Virus record (IMG/VR): IMGVR_UViG_3300045993_000326
Span: 1 to 38,304 of that record
DNA length: 38,304 nt
Direction: 5' to 3' (one strand)
DNA from: a virus
Part shown: piece by piece, positions 5,456 to 13,240 of the stretch
Position numbering within the stretch: the stretch's first letter is position 1
Layout of the letters: each line of letters starts with the position of its first letter
Notes under the pieces: model-generated
The model's input: the letters and a program-made list of their open reading frames with translations, nothing else
Databases searched by the model: none
Told to the model about the DNA's origin: nothing
Made by a program: the position numbers and the translations under genes

Positions 5456-5635
5456 TTATTTCTTCTCGGCGTACTCAACGTCCATCTCGTCGACGATCTT
5501 ACACCAATGACCGTGAAGTTCTTTCAGTTTGGGAGTCATTGCGGGTTGGTACACAGTAAGGGTGTCCATCATCAGCTCAACCAGACCCTCGAGCACAACG
5601 ACTCGTTCTTCCCAATAAGTTTCTGGCAATTTCAT
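5456..5635 (-). CDS. Hypothetical protein, 59 aa
   Basis: ATG 5635 overlaps the stop of the gene before it and follows GAGG. The frame runs to a TAA that directly abuts promoter P3. Helical, charged (EERVVVLEGLVELMMD, KLKELHGHWCKIVDEM). No family recognised. Confidence 0.8.
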   Translation of the reverse strand: MKLPETYWEERVVVLEGLVELMMDTLTVYQPAMTPKLKELHGHWCKIVDEMDVEYAEKK

Positions 5636-5856
5636 TTCAGATCCTCAAAAACTTGAGTCAGATCAAGATCAAACTCTGTGACGTCGTCGTAAATTTCAGC
5701 GGCAATCATCATGAGCGCAACCTGAGCATCGACAAAATCAGAGCCGACCAAATCTTTCATATAGTACTCAACATCCTCGGTTGACTGAAGCGACCAAAGA
5801 ACATCGGCATGTTTCAGTTGACGATCTGTAAATCCATACACACGGGGGTAGTTCAT
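5632..5856 (-). CDS. Hypothetical protein, 74 aa
   Basis: ATG 5856 with GAAGG eight bases upstream is preferred over the TTG five codons earlier. Acidic, helical (FVDAQVALMMIAAEIYDD) with an acidic C-terminus. ATGA-coupled to the next gene. Confidence 0.75.
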   Translation of the reverse strand: MNYPRVYGFTDRQLKHADVLWSLQSTEDVEYYMKDLVGSDFVDAQVALMMIAAEIYDDVTEFDLDLTQVFEDLK

Positions 5857-5867
5857 TATACAAGCCT

Positions 5868-6125
5868 TCAAAGTTGTAAGTTATCAATTTCTGGCAATGG
5901 CGGCAAATTTGAGAATTGTTCTGATGGAGGCTCATTGGTCACAAATTGATGATTGCGAACCATACCTTCGTAGATATTCCAGAGCTTTTCAAAGCGATAG
6001 GCGTACACTGTTGCCAGAGCTTTGATATCTTCCACTGGAGCACCAGCGTCGCACATAGCTCTGATGTCATCTGTGATATTCCAGCAATTCTGGATGTTTT
6101 CTTCTAGTTCAAAATAGTCGGTCAT
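5868..6125 (-). CDS. Hypothetical protein, 85 aa
   Basis: ATG 6125 follows AAGGACTAAA; the longer upstream frame is only a shadow of the neighbouring gene. Predicted helical with conserved-looking aromatic positions (YRFEKLWNIYEGMV) and a Pro-rich tail. Unknown function. Confidence 0.75.
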   Translation of the reverse strand: MTDYFELEENIQNCWNITDDIRAMCDAGAPVEDIKALATVYAYRFEKLWNIYEGMVRNHQFVTNEPPSEQFSNLPPLPEIDNLQL

Positions 6126-6126
6126 T

Positions 6127-6336
6127 TTAGTCCTTGTTAATAGCAAGTCGTTGAAATGCGGAGGCAATAAACATCGCTTCTTCTTTGGTGAAGACAAAAT
6201 AATCATCGGCAGATCTGCCATCGGTGATATATTCAAGTCTGATGAAGTCGGAATTGTCATCATCTGGACGAACTGCCCACTCCCAACCTTCTGGATTAGT
6301 CACAACGAACGATTGAGACATAGTTACTCTAGACAT
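6127..6336 (-). CDS. Hypothetical protein, 69 aa
   Basis: ATG 6336 overlaps the TAA of the upstream gene (TAATG), with AAAGGAAATGTA as ribosome site. Contains WEWAVRPDDDN and ends in a helix with FTKEEAMFIASAFQRL. Unknown function. Confidence 0.75.
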   Translation of the reverse strand: MSRVTMSQSFVVTNPEGWEWAVRPDDDNSDFIRLEYITDGRSADDYFVFTKEEAMFIASAFQRLAINKD

Positions 6337-6683
6337 TACATTTCCTTTGTCAAATACCCAAACGGCAGACCATTCTGCCATTCAAAATGTTCCCAGTCAC
6401 CATTGCAATCGGCAGCTTCGAAGAGCCACCGAATAGCTGTTTTCCTATCTGTTCCACCAGCACCAAGATAATCTATAGTTTGTTCAAACCGCTCAATCGC
6501 AAGTTTTTCTTGATTACTATTTTCAATTTCCCCGAGTTTCATGGTTTCTACCATTGAATCCCATTGGAATTGCTTTTCGGCATCCGTAGCATGGGTCCAA
6601 CCATACCACCACGACTGAGAAGGACGGCAACCGAACGCATCTTTATGCAGATCGGATACTGTGTTTTCGTCGAATGTAAACAT
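6336..6683 (-). CDS. Hypothetical protein, 115 aa
   Basis: First gene under P4; AAAGGAAAATC precedes ATG 6683. Trp-rich N-terminal part (SQSWWYGWTHA) and a charged helical middle. No domain recognised. The 3' end carries the ribosome site for the following gene. Confidence 0.8.
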   Translation of the reverse strand: MFTFDENTVSDLHKDAFGCRPSQSWWYGWTHATDAEKQFQWDSMVETMKLGEIENSNQEKLAIERFEQTIDYLGAGGTDRKTAIRWLFEAADCNGDWEHFEWQNGLPFGYLTKEM

Positions 6684-6713
6684 GATTTTCCTTTAAGTTT
6701 CAGAAGTTGGTTT

Positions 6714-6742
6714 ATTATACTACATTCGGCATTATGTGTAAA
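6714..6742 (-). promoter_or_regulatory. Promoter P4
   Basis: -35 TTTACA (6742-6737), 17-bp spacer, -10 TATAAT (6719-6714). It lies inside the 3' end of the upstream gene, whose TAA (6717-6715) is within the -10. The leader that follows resembles the P9 leader (AACTTCTGAA, then AAAGGAAAATCATG). Confidence 0.85.
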
Positions 6743-6918
6743 TTAATTTCCTCAATGAACTCTTCTAACTGTTTATAGATAGAACGGCCGTATTCTGTGG
6801 ACTTGGTGTGCATCTCACCGGACTTCATAGTCACTTTGATGTGTTCCCCATAGTAATCTAAAGCGACTTCTGAAATCTGATCTTCGGCCACATAAAGTTT
6901 GTCTGAGAGTTTAATCAT
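6715..6918 (-). CDS. Hypothetical protein, 67 aa, reading through P4
   Basis: ATG 6918 overlaps the preceding stop. The last ten codons (INLHIMPNVV) are encoded by the promoter element itself, so the natural end may once have been shorter. Contains a small beta pattern (HIKVTMKSGEMHT) as in Sm/KOW-like folds, too weak to assign. Confidence 0.7.
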   Translation of the reverse strand: MIKLSDKLYVAEDQISEVALDYYGEHIKVTMKSGEMHTKSTEYGRSIYKQLEEFIEEINLHIMPNVV

Positions 6919-7115
6919 GCTATAAGTGCCTTCAAGGATTCTTTCAGGGCTTTCAGTTCCTTTTCGGCCGCAACTCGACGAATTCGCTCAATTGTAGCGG
7001 CATCTTGCCAAGAGTCAAAACCCTCAGGTCCTTTGATCGCTTCGCGGAGTGTGTAGATTTCTGCCCACATATCTACTTCAGTCATCAGTACATCTTTGGC
7101 AAAATCATGTTTCAT
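6915..7115 (-). CDS. Hypothetical helical protein, 66 aa
   Basis: ATGA overlaps at both ends tie it to its neighbours. The C-terminal half is one long charged helix (RIRRVAAEKELKALKESL), likely a coiled coil. Unknown function. Confidence 0.75.
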   Translation of the reverse strand: MKHDFAKDVLMTEVDMWAEIYTLREAIKGPEGFDSWQDAATIERIRRVAAEKELKALKESLKALIA

Positions 7116-7375
7116 GCTTGTACCTCAGCCAGAGTAGTGAAGAGTCGGGCCCGAGCATTCGGAAATTGTTTTTCATATTCTGGATCAGGTTCTCCAAGTT
7201 CGTATAGAGAATTTTGTGTTACAACATAAGCGCCATGTTTACCTAGCACTTTAGATGTAGTTACAAATTTATCTCCGCGGTCACCAACTAATTGTGGCTC
7301 CCTAAGTTCAGGAGCCGTATACGGATCGCTGGAATATGTAATTCCCCAATTTTCTAACTTATATGCTGGTTTCAT
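7112..7375 (-). CDS. Hypothetical protein, 87 aa
   Basis: Directly follows NadR with an ATGA overlap. Contains GITYSSDPYTAPELREPQLVG and KVLGKHGAYVVTQNSLYELG. The two halves look beta-rich. No family recognised. Coupling to nadR makes a shared role possible but unproven. Confidence 0.75.
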   Translation of the reverse strand: MKPAYKLENWGITYSSDPYTAPELREPQLVGDRGDKFVTTSKVLGKHGAYVVTQNSLYELGEPDPEYEKQFPNARARLFTTLAEVQA

Positions 7376-8418
7376 AGTAATTCCTCTTTCACTTTTGCAA
7401 TTCGTTCTTCAAGACTGCCGGTCAGCAGTGTGTATTTCTTACCTTCAAGTTCTTTGAGATAAAACTCGTGCCCTTTGTTCCGGAACTTTTCATCTTGCCG
7501 AGTTCCGTCCTGCACCATTGGAAAGTCTGGGGCACAAAGGAAAATTTTGTAGTAGGAATTTTCTGCCTTCCACACTGAGCCCCACAATGAAGCAGAAACT
7601 CTGCCAAACCATTGTTCAGAATAAAACTGAGTCGTCAGTGGTGAAGTATCACAGTACAAGAATTCATCCATTCTGAGTCCAGCAGCACGAGAAGCTTCAA
7701 CTTCAAGTTGACCTGATCCAATACGAGCCATGTCTTCGTACCGAAGTTTACCTTCTCGTTTGTCGAACATGAACCGGCCAAATTCCAAAGCAGTATGGCG
7801 TTCATCACCAAGTGCTTTCACCAGAGTTGTTTTGCCAGTTGATTCTGCACCAAGGAAAAGAACCTTACGCACAAAATCTTTTCGTACATACCACGGTACA
7901 AATCTATCCATCATGTGAATCATTGATTCACGGAGTTGTGTGCCAGAAATTGGATGCTCAATACGATCTTTATCCACCATCACATGCTGTACATGAACTG
8001 GATTTAAAAATCTCGCTGTAAAGTAAAGCGATAGATAATCGGCAAAACCTTGACCATAATCTTCCGAAGTAAAGACGGCATCAACAGTTGTTCCAAATCT
8101 ATTTAGAAGCTGCCCTGCACAAAATTCCCTATGTACATCTTCCGGTGAATCATCTTTTACACCAAGAATGTCTGCTTGCTGATCAAGAACTTCGACGGTA
8201 ATGCTGTGCACACGATCCTCGTCGAGAGTATATTTTGTCGCCTGTTCTAACCATTCGCGGCGCTTTTCTGCTCCACAGCCTGGGAAGTTACCCGAGGTGT
8301 AAGATAGGATGATAAGATTTTCACATTGCTCGGCAGCAGTCTCAATGACCTTGATGTGCCCATCGTGCAGTGGGCAGAACTTGCCCACAACTAAACCGGT
8401 TACGAATTTCTTTGCCAT
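7372..8418 (-). CDS. nadR: NadR-like NMN adenylyltransferase / ribosylnicotinamide kinase
   Basis: A two-domain NAD-salvage enzyme of 348 residues. The N-terminal nucleotidyltransferase has GKFCPLHDGH at 12-21 (the HxGH site) and ISGTQLRES at about 157-165, as in NMN adenylyltransferases. The C-terminal kinase has the P-loop GAESTGKTT at 190-198 and a DTSPLTTQFY segment as in NadR ribosylnicotinamide kinases. Together they would convert nicotinamide riboside to NMN and then NAD. ATG 8418 is used; an in-frame ATG lies four codons upstream. No N-terminal DNA-binding domain is present, unlike the enterobacterial repressor form. The window also encodes PnuC, the matching transporter. Confidence 0.92.
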   Translation of the reverse strand: MAKKFVTGLVVGKFCPLHDGHIKVIETAAEQCENLIILSYTSGNFPGCGAEKRREWLEQATKYTLDEDRVHSITVEVLDQQADILGVKDDSPEDVHREFCAGQLLNRFGTTVDAVFTSEDYGQGFADYLSLYFTARFLNPVHVQHVMVDKDRIEHPISGTQLRESMIHMMDRFVPWYVRKDFVRKVLFLGAESTGKTTLVKALGDERHTALEFGRFMFDKREGKLRYEDMARIGSGQLEVEASRAAGLRMDEFLYCDTSPLTTQFYSEQWFGRVSASLWGSVWKAENSYYKIFLCAPDFPMVQDGTRQDEKFRNKGHEFYLKELEGKKYTLLTGSLEERIAKVKEELL

Positions 8419-8630
8419 AATTTCCACCATGGTTTCTTTTGTTCAAATAGAACTGCTTCTTTACCACACGGACCCGGGCGGCCGAATTCAAGTCTCATGT
8501 AAGAACAAGTTCTATAAGACGTATATCCGGACACTAGATTGACATCATGCAGTGCTTTTTCATGCAGACATTCCGCGGAACCTTCCGGCCACCACGCATA
8601 AAATTTACAGTCTTTACAGAGTTTTACCAT
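8400..8630 (-). CDS. Cys-rich small protein, paralogue of the next gene
   Basis: 76 residues with CKDCKFYAWW ... AECLHE ... RTCSYMRL ... PCGKEA, a likely zinc-binding pattern, and a terminal WWKLW motif. It is a tandem paralogue of the gene at 8624-8839 (same Cys order, same MRL and WWKLW). ATG 8630 is chosen because GGTGGAAATT precedes it. The 3' end overlaps nadR by 19 nt and supplies nadR's ribosome site. Confidence 0.8.
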   Translation of the reverse strand: MVKLCKDCKFYAWWPEGSAECLHEKALHDVNLVSGYTSYRTCSYMRLEFGRPGPCGKEAVLFEQKKPWWKLWQRNS

Positions 8631-8839
8631 AATTTCCACCAAAGTTTCTTAAAAAGTTTAGCCGATTCACCACACGCAGCTTCGTTGAGCCGCATGGTAC
8701 GACATTCGTGTAAATAAGAATAGTCAAGCAGTTCGGCAACCATCGTCTTAGACTTTGGGTGCTCGCAAACCGCTAAAGGATCCAAAAGCATCAGAGGGAA
8801 TTCTGATCTGTGGTATTTGCAAGAATTACATTTTCTCAT
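8624..8839 (-). CDS. Cys-rich small protein (tandem paralogue), probably leaderless
   Basis: 71 residues: CNSCKYH ... AVCEHP ... HECRTMRL ... AACGES, ending WWKLW. ATG 8839 is 6 nt after the -10 of P5, so its mRNA is likely leaderless. The stop overlaps the ATG of its paralogue. The conserved cysteines suggest a zinc ribbon. Biochemical role unknown. Confidence 0.8.
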   Translation of the reverse strand: MRKCNSCKYHRSEFPLMLLDPLAVCEHPKSKTMVAELLDYSYLHECRTMRLNEAACGESAKLFKKLWWKLW

Positions 8840-8845
8840 GAATTT

Positions 8846-8874
8846 ATTTTATCATAAAGAGCATTATGTGTAAA
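8846..8874 (-). promoter_or_regulatory. Promoter P5
   Basis: -35 TTTACA (8874-8869), 17-bp spacer, -10 TAAAAT (8851-8846). The TAA of the upstream gene (8877-8875) abuts the -35. Only 6 nt separate the -10 from the next ATG. Confidence 0.8.
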
Positions 8875-9429
8875 TTAATGGAACTCGATCATGTTCTCAT
8901 TACTTCCAACACAGGGCAGCAGATTAACGAATGCTTCGGATTTTTGTTTTGATGTAAGATGCGCAGAATAGTAAACCTGATCTATTCTAATGCCTTTCAT
9001 TTGGGCTTGGTATGTGATAAATCTAATTGTACAATTGATGAATTCCAGCTTGTTAAAATTATCTACCGTCGGTGGATAGATCAGATATGATGGTACAGCA
9101 TTAAGACTTTCCCAGAATTCTTCCTTGAATGTACAAATCTGATCAAACGTTGGAAGTACAATTGCAATTTCCTTCTTCTCTTTACTTTTCACAATCTGCC
9201 TAATGAGATTTTCATACACCTCAAGCTTTGAAATTCCAATTGGTCTCAGTGAAGCTTCAAAGCATTCCTTCAAAAATGAATCTAGAGTTGGTTTGTTATC
9301 CTCTGGGAACTCAGCCTTGGCAGCTTCATAAACCATTCTATATAGAGCAATGATACGATCTTCATGGCCACCTTGTCTGACCTGGTCTTTGATATAATTC
9401 TTAGTTAATTTGCCTACTATACTCACCAT
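8875..9429 (-). CDS. Hypothetical protein, 184 aa
   Basis: ATG 9429 overlaps the end of the upstream gene by 7 nt. Soluble, alternating helical and beta segments (KKEIAIVLPTFDQI, EFINCTIRFITY), with a pattern that recalls a Rossmann-like or ATPase fragment, but without a P-loop. Its stop codon is fused to promoter P5. Confidence 0.75.
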   Translation of the reverse strand: MVSIVGKLTKNYIKDQVRQGGHEDRIIALYRMVYEAAKAEFPEDNKPTLDSFLKECFEASLRPIGISKLEVYENLIRQIVKSKEKKEIAIVLPTFDQICTFKEEFWESLNAVPSYLIYPPTVDNFNKLEFINCTIRFITYQAQMKGIRIDQVYYSAHLTSKQKSEAFVNLLPCVGSNENMIEFH

Positions 9430-9704
9430 AGATCCTCCGAAAACAAATCGCCACCTTGATAGCCACCTTCTGCCGGCCGTATGATTTGGCCAGTTCTTTG
9501 AGCACGAATATATGCACCTTGGCGGTTCAGAAACTCACCATTTTCATCTAGGAAACCTTGGACATCCGGACCTTTAATTCCAACTCCATTCTTTGAAGCA
9601 ATAAGACGAATGATGTGGTGATGCCGATTTGGTCTCGGTAGAGAATAGATCACACCATCGTACTTAATTGCTACATGAGTAATGTCTGCGTATCCGTTAG
9701 CCAT
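9423..9704 (-). CDS. Conserved phage protein with SEDLW terminus, 93 aa
   Basis: The layout HVAIKYDGVIYSLPRPNRHH, then GPDVQGFLDENGEFLNR, then AQRTGQI, ending in LFSEDLW, matches a small protein family common in phages and some bacteria and of unknown function. It overlaps its neighbour as TAATG at 9704. I infer family membership from memory of the motif, without a search. Confidence 0.8.
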   Translation of the reverse strand: MANGYADITHVAIKYDGVIYSLPRPNRHHHIIRLIASKNGVGIKGPDVQGFLDENGEFLNRQGAYIRAQRTGQIIRPAEGGYQGGDLFSEDLW

Positions 9705-9901
9705 TATTGATCCTCATCCCACACACGTTGACAATCCGGACAGAAGCAGTCGTACCAATAGCGATCATCTGCTTTACACCAATTCCCGGTGTTCGACCGA
9801 GCAGTTTTGGTCACATTGGTGTGCGGACATACCTTTTGGATTTCTTTAATTTGCTCATAAAGTTTTGAAATCTTTGCTTTGAGCTTTTCTACTTTGTTCA
9901 T
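9704..9901 (-). CDS. Coiled-coil/zinc-ribbon-like protein, 65 aa
   Basis: An N-terminal heptad-like helix (KVEKLKAKISKLYEQIKEIQ) is followed by CPH, then WYDCFCPDC, consistent with one zinc site (C, H, C-x-C-x2-C). ATGA overlap with the upstream gene. Function unknown. Confidence 0.75.
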   Translation of the reverse strand: MNKVEKLKAKISKLYEQIKEIQKVCPHTNVTKTARSNTGNWCKADDRYWYDCFCPDCQRVWDEDQ

Positions 9902-10206
9902 ACAGCCTCGTAAGTAGCATGAAAGATACTAGGTTTACATAGGTAGAACTCACCGTATGGATCCTTGAAGATGAAATCATCTTCATATGCAATGTGAACT
10001 ACTTGCTTATAATGGTCATCTTCCAATTTGCCGATGTTAGCTAATTTGCCAATATGAGCTTCACCAATAGCACCAATGTGCCGCATTTTATTTGTACTTA
10101 GTAGATATGGAGCACAGAATGCTCTGAGTTCTTCAATTCCTTCTTTAGTATAGACGAACTGAACTGCTTCGATTACTTCTGGCTTCTTACGATATTGCTT
10201 AATCAT
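9898..10206 (-). CDS. Conserved phage protein (IKQYRKKPEVIEAVQF type), 102 aa
   Basis: Begins MIKQYRKKPEVIEAVQF and ends DPYGEFYLCKPSIFHATYE, the hallmark ends of a widespread phage protein of unknown function. The middle segment carries an insertion (GAIGEAHIGKLANIGKLEDD). It overlaps the upstream frame by 8 nt. Confidence 0.8.
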   Translation of the reverse strand: MIKQYRKKPEVIEAVQFVYTKEGIEELRAFCAPYLLSTNKMRHIGAIGEAHIGKLANIGKLEDDHYKQVVHIAYEDDFIFKDPYGEFYLCKPSIFHATYEAV

Positions 10207-11017
10207 TTACTATCCTCATATTACTAAATTCACGGTTAACCTGGCCGTATCCGTTGCAGCGTTCGAGAGATGTTCCATATCTGACAAATGCTTCAAACAG
10301 AGTATCACCTTCTTCGATGCCGGCCGAATATGCCGTTGTGCCGCCTTTCCAGTCACCTTTTTGCCGACCCACTTCTTTATCAAAAGAGAAGTCGACGTGT
10401 TTATAGTATACTGGTTTTCTAATGTACCCAAGCCATTTCATCCAAGATGTACCGTGCCGATACATTGATTCTTCGATGTGGCAAGCGGCAGTGATTTCTT
10501 CTCTGTCAAAGTCATTGAACTTGATCAGTAACTTTGGTACTGCATTTCTAATTTCTTCTAAAGAATCAAAGTTGATGCCACCATTCTTTTTGTCGAAGTA
10601 TCTCTTGAATAAAGTTCCATCTGGATTCAAGTAATCGATGTGAATCCGCCGACGTGTTTTCCATGGGATTTCGAAGCATTTAGAATGGTCGGAATTTTCA
10701 GGATCATCTCTAGACCAAGAACCTGGCTGGATTCCATATCTAATGTGCAAATGATCTTCATATATAGAAAATCCATACTCACGGCAAATATGATTAGTAT
10801 ATCCTGCTTTAGGATTACCCTTGGCCCATTCATATCTTGAAGTATCTACCCAGACAGACTTTGGTTTCAGAATCTGTGGTACTTCGAACCAGAATGAATA
10901 ACCAAAGAATGCTATGTGAAGAACGTTTGGTTTATCTTTGTCAAAGTCATAAGCAGTCTTGAGCGACAGAGCAAAACCCCATTCTTTACTCTTGCTGAAT
11001 TCTTTTAGTTTAAACAT
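10199..11017 (-). CDS. Hypothetical protein, 272 aa
   Basis: Aromatic-rich protein (FFGYSFWFEVPQILKPKSVW) with IPWKTRRRIHIDYLNPDGT and many His/Tyr/Trp positions. This type occurs in other large phages as a conserved hypothetical. No catalytic motif that I can defend. Overlaps at both ends are 8 nt. Confidence 0.8.
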   Translation of the reverse strand: MFKLKEFSKSKEWGFALSLKTAYDFDKDKPNVLHIAFFGYSFWFEVPQILKPKSVWVDTSRYEWAKGNPKAGYTNHICREYGFSIYEDHLHIRYGIQPGSWSRDDPENSDHSKCFEIPWKTRRRIHIDYLNPDGTLFKRYFDKKNGGINFDSLEEIRNAVPKLLIKFNDFDREEITAACHIEESMYRHGTSWMKWLGYIRKPVYYKHVDFSFDKEVGRQKGDWKGGTTAYSAGIEEGDTLFEAFVRYGTSLERCNGYGQVNREFSNMRIVND

Positions 11018-11426
11018 TTGGATAAATCACCTTTACTTTTTTACCCTGCTTGTTGGCGTAGTCAACTGTATACCAAGTTCCACCCTTCTTCTGTGGAGAA
11101 GTTTGGAACGGCACGGCAATAAGAAAATCTGTTTCATTTACAATCGCTCTATTGCGTTCAAAATAACTTTTGGGTGTTCTATATTCATGAGAAGGCACCT
11201 GCGCTCTGAGATCATGCTTGAGTGGTGGATGACACACTATAAAGATGCCCATAGCTTTTGCCATGTTTGCTACTGCAGCATCTGCACCAACACAGTCACC
11301 ATGATGTAGTTCTAGTATGTCATCATTTGTTCTACAATGAGTTAATGCTGCATTAAGAAATTTATGTACACCTTCAAGTTGCTCTTGCATAGGTTCATTC
11401 CGTGTACCTGTGACTCCAATTTTCAT
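11010..11426 (-). CDS. SLOG/DprA-like nucleotide-binding protein
   Basis: 138 residues with a Rossmann-like pattern: an N-terminal MKIGVTGTR strand-turn, HHGDCVGADAAVA, ICHPP-like VCHPPLK, a RNRAIVNETDFLIAVP strand and GGTWYTVDYANKQGKKV. This order (G-T-R, HGxCxGAD, N-R-x-IV, GGTW-T) fits the SLOG superfamily, which binds nucleotide ligands and includes DprA-, LOG- and YpsA-like proteins. In defence systems such domains sense nucleotide signals, so a counter-defence or nucleotide-metabolism role is possible. Confidence 0.75.
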   Translation of the reverse strand: MKIGVTGTRNEPMQEQLEGVHKFLNAALTHCRTNDDILELHHGDCVGADAAVANMAKAMGIFIVCHPPLKHDLRAQVPSHEYRTPKSYFERNRAIVNETDFLIAVPFQTSPQKKGGTWYTVDYANKQGKKVKVIYPNV

Positions 11427-11659
11427 TTTGGTGCATTCTCAAGTAGTTCTTTGGCGGCATCAAAAACGGCTGCCATCTCTTGTACTGAATCAAAAGTCAC
11501 AGAACCATTTTCTATAGTATCTCGGCATTGAGTAAATTTGATGTATGGTCCTGCCGCATCATCTTCAATGGAAATGTGAGTAGATCCTTCACCAAAGATA
11601 GGTGATTCATCATACTGATGAACGGATACTTTAACGATTGTTTTTGTGTATGTACTCAT
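11423..11659 (-). CDS. Hypothetical protein, 78 aa
   Basis: ATGA-coupled on both sides. Acidic, beta-rich first half (THISIEDDAAGPYIKF) and an amphipathic helix at the end (VQEMAAVFDAAKELLE). No family recognised. Confidence 0.75.
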   Translation of the reverse strand: MSTYTKTIVKVSVHQYDESPIFGEGSTHISIEDDAAGPYIKFTQCRDTIENGSVTFDSVQEMAAVFDAAKELLENAPK

Positions 11660-11907
11660 AGATTCCTCAATGTTTTTGGGCCAACTAGACCGAGGGCCCG
11701 GCGCATCCGATGTTCAATGTCACCATTCTTTACTAACTCTTGCCACACATGACCACCAGTTCTCCGGCCCTCTTCGATACATGCTTCTACAACGAGTGCG
11801 GCATACTTTTCTTCCCATAGCCATGCAAAAGTGGTTGGTGAGCCCGATGCTTCAAAGCCACATCGATCTGCTGCAATGCAAGATAGAGTTTTGTACTTTT
11901 CAATCAT
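11656..11907 (-). CDS. Hypothetical protein, 83 aa
   Basis: ATGA overlap with its neighbours. Contains WLWEEKYAALVVEACIEEGRR, probably a helix pair, and basic C-terminal residues. Function unknown. Confidence 0.75.
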   Translation of the reverse strand: MIEKYKTLSCIAADRCGFEASGSPTTFAWLWEEKYAALVVEACIEEGRRTGGHVWQELVKNGDIEHRMRRALGLVGPKTLRNL

Positions 11908-12380
11908 TCTGTTACCCTCTTAAATTGGATGTTGATTGGTTTCTCATAACCATCTTGATAAGTTAAATCATACAAATGTAGACCGATCTGATAGACAAAA
12001 TTACTACAGTGAGTTCCATACCCAGATTCTATTTCTTTCCCAACTGTATGGCAAGCAATAATAGTTTCTTGCCAAAGTTCTGGTTCGAGATCTTTCCAGC
12101 CACCCGTGATGCTATTAACAAAAGCAATTGCCTGTTCTTTAGTTAAACCGTCTGCCCATTCTTGAGCAGTCTTTGGTTTAGTCTCTACAAGTAATGTTGC
12201 TGCTTTCATCACTAGCCCGCAAGTTTTAATTGTTTCTCGTAACGACTCAATCTCTGCTGCCGCTTCTTCAAGTAAGTCAGAGATTCTATCTGCTTTACCT
12301 TCTTGCACAGACTTACGAGTGGCAATCTGCCTCCGAATCTCAGCACGTTTACGAAGTCGTGTTACTAAATCTTCATTCAT
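11904..12380 (-). CDS. Hypothetical protein, 158 aa
   Basis: ATG 12380, eight bases inside the end of the previous gene and preceded by GGAG, is chosen over a TTG/ATG further up. The N-terminal third is a coiled coil (KADRISDLLEEAAAEIESLRETIK), a pattern often seen in phage accessory proteins. The remainder has no recognised domain. Confidence 0.75.
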   Translation of the reverse strand: MNEDLVTRLRKRAEIRRQIATRKSVQEGKADRISDLLEEAAAEIESLRETIKTCGLVMKAATLLVETKPKTAQEWADGLTKEQAIAFVNSITGGWKDLEPELWQETIIACHTVGKEIESGYGTHCSNFVYQIGLHLYDLTYQDGYEKPINIQFKRVTE

Positions 12381-12831
12381 GAGCAGTCTCCGAAAATGCG
12401 CAGTCAATAAAACTTCTAACAGCACCAGTTGGATTATTTCTAATGTACTGTTCTACTTTTGCGATAACTTCTTCGGGTATCCAACCATCAGATGTACATC
12501 TTGAATCTGCTCGAATGATGTCTTTGTAATTTGCAAGAATCCATGCAATCTGATTGCACCCATAGCAAGTCGTAGTCATACTTGACATTAGTTCTGCACC
12601 ACAGTCGACACAGTATTCTACACCATTCACCTTATCAAGTGCATCTAAAACTTTTACTGCCGATTCAGTTGCCGCTTCCCAACCTTCTTGGAATGTCTGC
12701 CAGTGATCTTCTAAATGATAATTTGCATACTCGCCATTTGGTTTTCTTTGAAATCTATTATCGCCTTGTTCGCCGAAGAAAAAAGCAGGACCAGTAATTC
12801 TCTCAAATGCTTCGCGGATTGGATCGTTCAT
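12373..12831 (-). CDS. Zinc-finger-like hypothetical protein, 152 aa
   Basis: Contains CVDCGAEL about 15 residues before CYGCNQ, i.e. a CxxC...CxxC zinc knuckle, in an otherwise helical protein. The N-terminal part has HWQTFQEGWEAATESAVKVLDAL. No specific function can be assigned. Confidence 0.75.
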   Translation of the reverse strand: MNDPIREAFERITGPAFFFGEQGDNRFQRKPNGEYANYHLEDHWQTFQEGWEAATESAVKVLDALDKVNGVEYCVDCGAELMSSMTTTCYGCNQIAWILANYKDIIRADSRCTSDGWIPEEVIAKVEQYIRNNPTGAVRSFIDCAFSETAHE

Positions 12832-12832
12832 A

Positions 12833-13240
12833 TTAAACCTTTACAAATGCCGTATCCGAAAATACAAATGAATGTCTGTGATCCGGTTCAGTTGGCACAA
12901 CTTCTTTCTCATTGGTTGCCCAATTTTCTTTAATCCATGATTCATCATCAAAGATAACATCTACCCTAAACCCCTTTGGGCCGCATTCAATTTCTTTTAC
13001 AGTTGCAAGAGCACCGCGTTTGAGAAAATGTGCCGACCCAGACCAACCAGAAGGCATCGGCATTGGTTGTTCCTTGAGCATAACTTTGTCACCAACTTTG
13101 AATGGTGCAAACCTATCCATTAGATAGTCATATGCTCCTGTAATTTCATTTACATAATAAGAAGCAGGACCTCGTTGAAGAAGTTCCTGCGCTGCAGCAA
13201 TCTTTTCCATTGCCAATGTGAAATTTTCAAATTTACTCAT
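12833..13240 (-). CDS. Hypothetical protein with KOW/SH3-like segment, 135 aa
   Basis: Residues 45-110 read FKVGDKVMLKEQP ... RGALATVKEIECG ... FRVDVIFDDESW, the hydrophobic spacing of a small SH3/KOW-type barrel. The N-terminus is helical. Nothing indicates its partner. Confidence 0.75.
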   Translation of the reverse strand: MSKFENFTLAMEKIAAAQELLQRGPASYYVNEITGAYDYLMDRFAPFKVGDKVMLKEQPMPMPSGWSGSAHFLKRGALATVKEIECGPKGFRVDVIFDDESWIKENWATNEKEVVPTEPDHRHSFVFSDTAFVKV

